Assembly (NCBI RefSeq): GCF_029223485.1
Contig: NZ_JARHTP010000021.1
Coordinates: 124,001-188,000, forward strand
Direction: 5' to 3'
Source of the DNA: Streptomyces coacervatus
GTDB lineage: Bacteria > Actinomycetota > Actinomycetes > Streptomycetales > Streptomycetaceae
Length of the DNA: 64,000 nt
The notes under the pieces are model-generated. The model searched no databases. It was not told the DNA's origin and saw nothing but the letters and a program-made list of their open reading frames with translations. Shown piece after piece: positions 57,762 to 64,000 of this stretch (position 1 is its first letter; each line of letters starts with the position of its first letter). A program made the position numbers and the translations under genes.

Positions 57762-59915
57762 ATGTTTCCCGCTGCCCCCGAACAGGCCCCGCCGTCCCGT
57801 CCGCACCCCGCCCCCGGGCCTGATTCCGCACGAGGCTCCCGGCGCCGCGCCCCAGGCGGGCTGTTCGAACCCGCCCAGCTGGTCCGCTCCTTCCCCGAGG
57901 CGCTGCGCAAACTGCACCCGAGGGTCCTGGCCAGGAACCCGGTGCTGTTCGTGGTGAGTGCCGGAGCCGTCCTGACCACTCTGTCGGCCCTGCTCCACCC
58001 GGCCGTCTTCACCTGGGTGATCAGCGCCTGGCTGTGGCTGACAGTCGTCTTCGCCAACCTCGCCGAGGCCGTCGCCGAAGGCCGCGGCAAGGCCCAGGCG
58101 GAATCGCTGCGCAAGGCACGCACGGACACCGTCGCCCTGCGGCTGCTCGACTGGCGCTGGGGCACCAACCTGCGCAGCGCCCGCACCGAGGCCGTCGCCG
58201 CCACCGCCCTGAAGCCACTGGACGTCGTACTCGTCGAGGCGGGCGAGATGATCCCCGCGGACGGCGACGTCGTCGACGGCGTCGCCGCGGTCGACGAATC
58301 GGCCGTCACCGGTGAGTCCGCGCCGGTCATCCGCGAGGCGGGCGGCGACCGCAGCGGAGTCACCGGCGGCACGACGGTCCTGTCCGACCGCATCGTCGTG
58401 CGCGTCAGCGCCCGCCCCGGCCACAGCTTCCTGGACCGGATGATCGCCCTGGTCGAGGGCGCAAACCGGCAGAAGACCCCGAACGAGATAGCCCTGAACA
58501 TCCTGCTCGCCTCGCTCACGATCATCTTCCTGCTGGTCGTGGTCACCCTCCAGCCGATGGCCGAGTACGCGAACGCAGCCCAGTCGACGACCGTCCTGGT
58601 CGCCCTGCTCGTCACCCTCATCCCGACCACGATCGGCGCCCTGCTCTCCGCGATCGGCATCGCCGGCATGGACCGCCTGGTGCAGCGCAATGTGCTGGCC
58701 ATGTCGGGCCGGGCGGTCGAGGCGGCGGGCGACGTGAACACCCTGCTGCTCGACAAGACCGGCACCATCACCCTCGGCAACCGCGAGGCCGCCGCCTTCG
58801 TCCCACTGCCCGGCATCGACGGGCAGCAACTCGCGGACGCCGCCCAGCTCTCCTCACTGGCCGACGAGACACCCGAGGGCCGCTCGGTCGTCGTCCTGGC
58901 CAAGAACGCGTACGGCCTACGGGCCCCCGCCGAGGGCGAGTTGGCGAACGCACGCTGGGTCGCCTTCAGCGCGCAGACCCGCATGAGCGGCGTCGATCTG
59001 CGCTGGAACAACGGCGCCGTGTGCGCCATCCGCAAGGGCGCCGCCCAGCAGGTGATCGACTGGGTGCAGATGTACGGGGGTCAAGTCCCGTCCGAGGCAC
59101 GGCACTTCGCCGACTCGGTGGCCGCCGCCGGCGGAACGCCCCTGCTGGTGGCCGTGCACGACTGGAACGGCCCCCGCGTCCTCGGCCTCATCCACCTCAA
59201 GGACGTCGTCAAGGAGGGCATCCGGGACCGCTTCGCCGAACTGCGCCGCATGGGCATCCGTACGGTCATGGTCACCGGCGACAACCCGCTCACCGCCCGC
59301 GCCATCGCCCAGGAGGCGGGCGTCGACGACTACTTGGCCGAGGCCACCCCCGAGGACAAACTCGCGCTGATCAGAAGCGAGCAGGCGGGCGGGAAGCTCG
59401 TCGCGATGACCGGCGACGGCACCAACGACGCGCCCGCCCTCGCCCAGGCGGACGTCGGCGTCGCCATGAACACCGGCACGTCGGCCGCCAAGGAGGCCGG
59501 CAACATGGTCGACCTCGACTCCAACCCGACCAAGCTCATCGAGATCGTCGAGATCGGCAAGCAACTCCTCATCACCCGGGGCGCGTTGACGACGTTCTCC
59601 ATCACCAACGACGTGGCCAAGTACTTCGCGATCATCCCGGCGATGTTCGCCGGCTCCTATCCGGGGCTTACGTCCCTCAACGTCATGGGCCTGCACAGCC
59701 CGACCTCCGCGATCGCCTCGGCGATCATCTTCAACGCCCTGATCATCGTCGCGCTGATCCCGCTCGCCCTGCGCGGCGTGCGCTACACCCCCTCCTCCGC
59801 GCACGACCTGCTGCGCCGCAACCTGCTCCTGTACGGCCTCGGCGGGCTGGTGCTGCCCTTCGCCGGCATCAAGCTGATCGACCTGCTGATCTCGGGGGTG
59901 CCCGGCCTTGGCTGA
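57762..59915 (+). CDS. Second KdpB-type P-type ATPase without KdpA or KdpC
   Basis: Encodes 717 aa from ATG 57762 (AAAGG upstream). It aligns along its length with the kdpB of the operon: LFEPAQLVRSFPEALRKLHPRV, TGESAPVIREAGG, LLLDKTGTITLGN, ADETPEGRSVVVLAK, MTGDGTNDAPA and NDVAKYFAIIPAMF. All phosphorylation, actuator and coupling residues I can see are retained. It differs mainly at residues 120-145, where an extra segment (DWRWGTNLRSARTEAVA) replaces the usual linker. It is a single gene followed by a terminator. It may assemble with KdpFAC from the operon or act as an independent ATPase. Confidence 0.93.
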   Translation: MFPAAPEQAPPSRPHPAPGPDSARGSRRRAPGGLFEPAQLVRSFPEALRKLHPRVLARNPVLFVVSAGAVLTTLSALLHPAVFTWVISAWLWLTVVFANLAEAVAEGRGKAQAESLRKARTDTVALRLLDWRWGTNLRSARTEAVAATALKPLDVVLVEAGEMIPADGDVVDGVAAVDESAVTGESAPVIREAGGDRSGVTGGTTVLSDRIVVRVSARPGHSFLDRMIALVEGANRQKTPNEIALNILLASLTIIFLLVVVTLQPMAEYANAAQSTTVLVALLVTLIPTTIGALLSAIGIAGMDRLVQRNVLAMSGRAVEAAGDVNTLLLDKTGTITLGNREAAAFVPLPGIDGQQLADAAQLSSLADETPEGRSVVVLAKNAYGLRAPAEGELANARWVAFSAQTRMSGVDLRWNNGAVCAIRKGAAQQVIDWVQMYGGQVPSEARHFADSVAAAGGTPLLVAVHDWNGPRVLGLIHLKDVVKEGIRDRFAELRRMGIRTVMVTGDNPLTARAIAQEAGVDDYLAEATPEDKLALIRSEQAGGKLVAMTGDGTNDAPALAQADVGVAMNTGTSAAKEAGNMVDLDSNPTKLIEIVEIGKQLLITRGALTTFSITNDVAKYFAIIPAMFAGSYPGLTSLNVMGLHSPTSAIASAIIFNALIIVALIPLALRGVRYTPSSAHDLLRRNLLLYGLGGLVLPFAGIKLIDLLISGVPGLG

Positions 59916-60148
59916 GCCGCACCCGCGGCCGCTCGTATCCAGCCGTCAAGGACACGTATGCGCACGTCAGAGGCCCGTCAGGGAAGGGGGTTCGGGCTTG
60001 CCCGGGGTGTGCGGGACGGCTTCCATGGAGTCTGTGAACAGCGCCTGGCTCCTCTTCGACCGGCCCCCGAGTCCCACTCGGCAGCCCCGTCGTGCGCCGC
60101 GCCGACCGGAAACGCCTGCGTCGTTCTGACGCGCTTTCCGTGAACCCA

Positions 60149-60176
60149 GGGGCGCCGTGATGCCACACGGCGCCCC
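60149..60176 (+). terminator. Hairpin terminator with T-rich tail
   Basis: GGGGCGCCGTG and CACGGCGCCCC form an exact 11-bp stem with a six-base loop, followed by GCTTCTTTCCTTTC. It is 233 bp after the kdpB2 stop; nothing recognisable lies in between. Confidence 0.75.
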
Positions 60177-60257
60177 GCTTCTTTCCTTTCACTCCCGCAT
60201 GTGACGCGGCGCCCTTCATCAGAGTGCCATGTCACATACCACTGCCCGGATGGGATC

Positions 60258-61070
60258 ATGTCCGACTCAACCCTTTCCTCCCGCACCGTCCTCATCACCG
60301 GCGCCACCTCCGGCATCGGCTACGAAACCGCCCGGCAGCTCGCCGAACGCGGCGCCACCGTCCTGCTGCACGGCCGCACCGCCGAGGATGCCCTCGCCGC
60401 CGCCGACGCCCTGGTCGCCACCGCCGGCATCGACGGGGACCGGCTGTGCACGTTCGCCGCCGACTTCGCCCGCCTCGACGAGGTCGAGACCCTCGCCCGC
60501 AAGGTGGCCGCCGAGCACCCGCACCTCGACGTGCTCGTCAACAACGCGGGCATGGCCGCCCCGGAGCGGCACACGGTCACCGCCGACGGCAACGAGATCG
60601 CCTTCCAGGTCAACTTCCTCGCCCACTATCTGCTCACCTGCCTCCTGGAACCGGCGCTCACCAGCGACCCGGGCGGCCGCGTCGTCAACGTGTCCTCCGC
60701 CCTGCACCGCACAGGGTCCATCCAGTGGTCCGACCCGAACCGCGCCCGCCGCTACTCCCGCCTCGCCGCCTACGCCCAGTCCCAGCTGGCTCTGACGGTG
60801 TTCGCAGCCGACCCGCGCGTCACCGCGGTCTCCGTGCACCCGGGGGTATGTGACACAGCGCTGCTGCCCCTCTACGCCCATGAAGGCATCTCGCCCGGCG
60901 AAGGCGCCGCGCACGTGGTCCGGCTGTGCGACCCGGCCGTCGAGATCGTCAACGGCGCCTACTACGACCGCGACACACGCGTCGACCCCGCCCCCGGCGC
61001 GACCGAGGAGCGCACGGTCAAGCGCCTGGGCAAGCTCGCCGACCTCCTCGTCAGCCGCAGCACGGCTTGA
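60258..61070 (+). CDS. SDR family protein (retinol-dehydrogenase-like) lacking the catalytic Lys
   Basis: Encodes 270 aa from ATG 60258. It has TGATSGIGYETARQLAERG, LVNNAGMAAPERH, NVSSALHRTG and the final helix region. The active-site tetrad normally reads Y-x-x-x-K; here the segment is AYAQSQLALTVFA, with Gln in place of Lys (codon CAG). Ser, Tyr and the cofactor site are intact. The exchange should impair normal dehydrogenase chemistry. It is followed 31 bp later by a tiny ribosomal-protein-like gene. Confidence 0.83.
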   Translation: MSDSTLSSRTVLITGATSGIGYETARQLAERGATVLLHGRTAEDALAAADALVATAGIDGDRLCTFAADFARLDEVETLARKVAAEHPHLDVLVNNAGMAAPERHTVTADGNEIAFQVNFLAHYLLTCLLEPALTSDPGGRVVNVSSALHRTGSIQWSDPNRARRYSRLAAYAQSQLALTVFAADPRVTAVSVHPGVCDTALLPLYAHEGISPGEGAAHVVRLCDPAVEIVNGAYYDRDTRVDPAPGATEERTVKRLGKLADLLVSRSTA

Positions 61071-61101
61071 ACACCCCATACCCTCCACGGAGTTGACCCA
61101 T

Positions 61102-61179
61102 ATGTCGAAGCGAGCCCGCAAGAAGAAGGCCCGCCGCAAGAAGAACGTCAACCACGGCAGCAAGCCCGGCCGGCGCTAG
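61102..61179 (+). CDS. bL37-like small basic ribosomal protein
   Basis: Encodes 25 aa from ATG 61102, with GGAG about ten bases upstream. The peptide starts MSKRARKKKARRKKNVNHGS and ends KPGRR. Mycobacterial bL37 of the 50S subunit, recalled from memory, has the same plan: a Lys/Arg run followed by NHGKRP. Length, charge and the C-terminal NHG-KP motif agree. It lies 31 bp after the SDR gene and before a terminator. A chance basic ORF is the alternative, but the motif match argues against it. Confidence 0.65.
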   Translation: MSKRARKKKARRKKNVNHGSKPGRR

Positions 61180-61223
61180 ACCGAGCCGCCGGACCGAGCA
61201 CTGTCACCGTCCGCATGCGCAGG

Positions 61224-61264
61224 GGGCGGGCGACGGGAGCAACAAGCCTCCCGCTCGCCCGCCC
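61224..61264 (+). terminator. Hairpin terminator
   Basis: GGGCGGGCGACGGGAG pairs with CTCCCGCTCGCCCGCCC (one bulged base) around an eight-base loop, followed by TCTTTA. It ends the SDR/bL37-like unit. Confidence 0.75.
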
Positions 61265-61435
61265 TCTTTACGCGCCGCCTCCCGTCGTACCGGCCGGCAG
61301 CCCGGTCTCCGGATCACCTTTCAGCGAGGTGACCGGCAGACTTCGTACGGCATGACGCCGGATGTCCGCCCCTGCCCACCGCCGTCCTCCCCCATACAGC
61401 GCAATCGACGTCCGGCGGCAGCCGACGCCCGATTG

Positions 61436-61484
61436 TTGATGTGCGGCCAACGCCGACACGGCTCGTCTTAACGGAAGCTTGACG
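61436..61484 (+). promoter_or_regulatory. Four-half-site operator, copy S7 (second APC transporter)
   Basis: TTGATG-N5-CCAACG-N15-TTAACG-N5-TTGACG, starts 61436, 61447, 61468 and 61479. It ends 111 bp before the transporter start. The first pair is weaker but the spacing is exact. Nothing else is seen in the 416-bp gap apart from the terminator. Confidence 0.65.
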
Positions 61485-61595
61485 CGCACAGCCCCTTGAT
61501 CCGTAGGCCCGCACGTCACTCTCCGCTTACGCTGGTGCCGCCGTCCGCGTGATGGCCGGAACCCACACGCTGAGCCGCACATCAGGAGCACGCCG

Positions 61596-63545
61596 ATGGC
61601 CACGACCGAACACCCGCCGCCCAGTCGCCTGCGCTCCTGGATGCTGGAGGGCCTGTCCGACATGGGCAAGGGCGTACAGAAGGCGCCGCAGGCCGAGCCG
61701 GAGCCCGCACACAAGGGGCAGCGCTGGTACCGCGTGATGTGCCTGACCGGCGTCGACTACTTCTCCACCCTCGGCTACCAGCCGGGCATCGCAGCCCTGG
61801 CCGCCGGCCTCCTGTCGCCGGTGGCGACCGTCGTCCTCGTGATCGTGACGCTCGCGGGCGCGCTGCCGGTCTACCGGCGCGTGGCCGAGGAGAGCCCGCA
61901 CGGCGAGGGCTCGATCGCGATGCTGGAGCGACTGCTGTCCTTCTGGAAGGGCAAGCTGTTCGTCCTGACCCTGCTGGGCTTCGCGGCCACCGACTTCCTG
62001 ATCACGATCACGCTGTCGGCGGCCGACGCCTCGACCCACCTCGTAGAGAACCCGCACCTGACCAGCGTCCTGCACGGCAAGGAAATGCTGATCACGCTGA
62101 TCCTCGTCGCCCTGCTCGGCGCGGTGTTCCTCAAGGGATTCCTTGAGGCGATCGGCGTCGCGGTCGCGCTGGTGGTGGTCTATCTCGGCCTCAACGTCGT
62201 CGTCGTGGCCGTGGGCTTCTGGCACGTCGTCACCGCGGGCCACGTGGTCACCGACTGGACCAGCGCCCTGACCGCCGAGCACGGCAACGTCTTCGCCATG
62301 ATCGGCGTCTCCCTGCTGGTCTTCCCCAAGCTCGCGCTCGGCCTCTCCGGCTTCGAGACCGGCGTGGCGGTCATGCCGCACGTCCAGGGCGACACGGGCG
62401 ACACGGAGGAGAGCCCGAAGGGCCGCATCCGGGACACGAAGAAACTCCTCACGGCCGCTGCCCTGATCATGAGCGTGTTCCTGATCGCGACGAGCTTCAT
62501 CACCACCGTGCTGATCCCGGCCAAGGAGTTCAAGTCCGGCGGCCAGGCCAACGGACGCGCCCTCGCCTACCTGGCCCACGAGTACCTGGGCAACGCCTTC
62601 GGCACGGTCTACGACGTCTCGACCATCGCCATCCTGTGGTTCGCCGGCGCCTCCGCCATGGCCGGCCTGCTCAACCTGATGCCGCGCTACCTGCCCCGCT
62701 ACGGCATGGCCCCGCACTGGGCCCGCGCCGTGCGCCCCATGGTGATCGTCTTCACGCTGATCGGCTTCCTGGTCACCTGGATCTTCAACGCCGACGTCGA
62801 CGCCCAGGGCGGCGCCTACGCCACCGGCGTCCTGGTCCTGATGTCCTCGGCGGCGATCGCGGTGACCATCGCGGCCCGACGCGCCCAGCAGCGGAACTGG
62901 ACCATCGGCTTCGCCGCCGTCTCGGCGGTCCTGCTCTACGTCACCGTCGCCAACGTCATCGAGCGCCCCGACGGCGTCAAGATCGGCGCCTGCTTCATCG
63001 CGGGCATCATCCTCGTCTCCCTCCTCTCCCGGCTCGCCCGCGCCTTCGAGCTCCGTGTCACGCACGTGGAACTGGACGACATGGCGGAACGTTTCATCCG
63101 GGACATGTCCAGCCGCAAGATCCGCTTCATCGCCAATGAGCCGGACCAGCGGGACAAGGCCGAGTACCGCGACAAGATCCAGCAGATCCTGGAGGACAAC
63201 GACCTCCCCGGCGAGGACTTCGTCTTCGTCGAGGTCACGGTCGTCGACCCCTCAGAGTTCGAGGCGGGCCTGACGGTACGCGGCGAGGTCCTGCACAACC
63301 GCTACCGCGTCCTGACCCTGGAGTCCTCCTCCATCCCCAACGCGCTGGCCGCCCTGCTGCTCCACGTCCGCGACTCCACCAAGTGCACCCCGCACATCTA
63401 CTTCGAGTGGACCGAGGGCAACCCCTTCGCCAACTTCCTGCGCTTCTTCCTCTTCGGCCAGGGCGAGGTCGCCCCGGTCACCCGAGAGGTCCTCCGCGAA
63501 GCAGAACCGGACCGCGCCCGCAGACCACGCGTCCACACGGGCTGA
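61596..63545 (+). CDS. APC-superfamily cation/amino-acid transporter with C-terminal cytosolic domain
   Basis: Encodes 649 aa from ATG 61596, with AGGAG upstream. About 12 membrane helices are followed by a cytosolic domain of about 170 residues (ELRVTHVELDDMAERFIRDM). The first helix motif LTGVDYFSTLGYQPG parallels the Asp-Tyr motif of KimA/KUP-type transporters, and LSGFETGVAVMPHV parallels their helix 6. It is diverged from the 45667 transporter. Annotation by similarity would be amino acid transporter; the kdp-type operator and the flanking genes favour K+ or another inorganic cation. Confidence 0.75.
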   Translation: MATTEHPPPSRLRSWMLEGLSDMGKGVQKAPQAEPEPAHKGQRWYRVMCLTGVDYFSTLGYQPGIAALAAGLLSPVATVVLVIVTLAGALPVYRRVAEESPHGEGSIAMLERLLSFWKGKLFVLTLLGFAATDFLITITLSAADASTHLVENPHLTSVLHGKEMLITLILVALLGAVFLKGFLEAIGVAVALVVVYLGLNVVVVAVGFWHVVTAGHVVTDWTSALTAEHGNVFAMIGVSLLVFPKLALGLSGFETGVAVMPHVQGDTGDTEESPKGRIRDTKKLLTAAALIMSVFLIATSFITTVLIPAKEFKSGGQANGRALAYLAHEYLGNAFGTVYDVSTIAILWFAGASAMAGLLNLMPRYLPRYGMAPHWARAVRPMVIVFTLIGFLVTWIFNADVDAQGGAYATGVLVLMSSAAIAVTIAARRAQQRNWTIGFAAVSAVLLYVTVANVIERPDGVKIGACFIAGIILVSLLSRLARAFELRVTHVELDDMAERFIRDMSSRKIRFIANEPDQRDKAEYRDKIQQILEDNDLPGEDFVFVEVTVVDPSEFEAGLTVRGEVLHNRYRVLTLESSSIPNALAALLLHVRDSTKCTPHIYFEWTEGNPFANFLRFFLFGQGEVAPVTREVLREAEPDRARRPRVHTG

Positions 63546-63565
63546 GCCACCGGCTGCACGGTTCT

Positions 63566-63640
63566 ACCGCGCCCCGTTTTTTGAGGGGCGCGGGGAACTG
63601 CGCGACCAGCCACGACGGCGCCGCAGACGATCGACGGCAG
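63566..63640 (+). repeat. Dispersed 3'-end element, copy 6
   Basis: CCGCGCCCC-gttttttga-GGGGCGCGG forms a 9-bp stem, followed by GGAACTGCGCGACCAGCC and ACGACGGCGCCGCAGACGAT. It begins about 20 bp after the transporter stop, in sense. Confidence 0.75.
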
Positions 63641-63653
63641 ATCATCAGCCCCG

Positions 63654-63702
63654 CGTAAGGATCCCGTCAAGATCCGCCCCCACGGCGTCAGAGCACCGTA
63701 AG
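63654..63702 (-). promoter_or_regulatory. Four-half-site operator, copy S8 (second small membrane protein)
   Basis: On the minus strand: CTTACG-N5-CTGACG-N15-TTGACG-N5-CTTACG. It ends 40 bp before the start of the rightward gene and is oriented opposite to it. TACCTT (63731-63736) is a likely -10 of a leaderless mRNA. Confidence 0.75.
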
Positions 63703-63742
63703 CGACCGCGCCCGCCCGCCCCCGGCGGCTTACCTTCACCCC

Positions 63743-64000
63743 ATGCAACGGAGCAGACCGCCGAACCCGGCCGGAGACCGCCACTGGCGCGGCAGTGCCC
63801 GACTGGCCGCCTGCTGCGCCCTCGTCTTCTGCGCCATGACGATGCTGGTCGACTGGGACGCCGACACCCTCACCCCGCTGCGCGCCCTGCTCTGGCTCAC
63901 GCTGTCCGCCGCCGTCTTCACCGTCCTGCTCCCGCCCCGGGTCACGGCGGGCCCGGGCTGGCTGGCGGTACGCGGCCTGGGCCGCCGGCGCACGGTCCGT
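63743..64000 (+). CDS. Two-helix membrane protein, paralogue of the 47791 gene (runs off the window)
   Basis: The first 86 codons are visible. After a hydrophilic start (MQRSRPPNPAGDRHWRG) there are two membrane segments: ARLAACCALVFCAMTML and LLWLTLSAAVFTVLLPP. The segment LVDWDADTLTPLRALLW and the following RVTAGPGWLAVRGLGRRR align with LIDWGADTLSLRRGALW and the same region of the 47791 protein. Both genes follow an APC transporter locus, have a near-leaderless start and carry the same operator 40 bp upstream. The family is not recognised. Confidence 0.75.
   Translation, partial: MQRSRPPNPAGDRHWRGSARLAACCALVFCAMTMLVDWDADTLTPLRALLWLTLSAAVFTVLLPPRVTAGPGWLAVRGLGRRRTVR

Noticed and set aside
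1..64000. tRNA, rRNA, CRISPR arrays, IS elements or attachment sites
   Set aside because: None found by reading: no cloverleaf-like gene, no regularly spaced repeats, no transposase or integrase motifs.

Overview
The window is a high-GC (about 70 percent, third codon positions almost all G or C) actinobacterial chromosome segment, almost certainly Streptomyces. The support is the protein families present (MocR and PadR regulators, DUF5999, ClpN-only proteins, Tat lipoproteins, two KdpD kinases, paired DUF3037/HipA-like genes), frequent GTG starts, GTGA/ATGA overlaps, and terminators that are long GC stems without a U-tract. No rRNA, tRNA, CRISPR array, IS element or prophage was seen. I could run no searches, so family names come from reading motifs.

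Layout. 1-9.0 kb is housekeeping and metabolism: the end of apolipoprotein N-acyltransferase, a Gfo/Idh/MocA dehydrogenase, a DinB-fold protein, uracil-DNA glycosylase, a family-5 peptide-binding lipoprotein, two SDR dehydrogenases, and a coupled HipA-like kinase/DUF3037 pair. 9-24 kb holds small divergent regulator/enzyme units: a Tat Rieske lipoprotein, an isochorismatase-fold protein without its triad facing a flavin oxidoreductase, LysR/EamA, MocR facing two FMN-split-barrel proteins, two EamA exporters with a candidate attenuator between them, a PadR regulator, a ThDP enzyme coupled to a cyclase, PhzF and a CPBP protease. 24-29.7 kb has a solute-binding/VWA protein, a glutamate-cysteine-ligase-like enzyme and small lineage proteins. 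29.9-36.0 kb is a partly decayed xylan locus: an intact GH10 xylanase and sugar ABC transporter with a clear promoter and operator-like palindrome, flanked by a wrecked LacI-type regulator and a frameshifted GH43 gene.

36.5-64 kb is a potassium and ion homeostasis island. It has a universal stress protein; a kdp operon (a 27-aa membrane peptide, kdpF, kdpA, kdpB, kdpC, then kdpE and kdpD); a KimA-like APC transporter; two paralogous small membrane proteins; a TrkA-pore-TrkA channel-like protein; a second KdpD coupled to a DUF4118 protein; an Na+/H+ antiporter; a four-TM putative sensor; a second KdpB with no KdpA or KdpC beside it; and another APC transporter.

The most interesting signal is a 49-bp operator of four TTGACG-like half-sites in a fixed layout (N5, N15, N5, so starts at 0, +11, +32, +43). 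It lies upstream of nearly every transcription unit of the island, with seven good copies and one degenerate copy, and I saw none in the first 36 kb. This points to a local regulon of an OmpR-class response regulator, most simply the KdpE encoded here. Secondary signals are a gene-3'-end-associated dispersed repeat (six copies), a structured leader before the orphan kdpB, a bL37-like 25-aa ribosomal protein gene, and several family members that lack catalytic residues.
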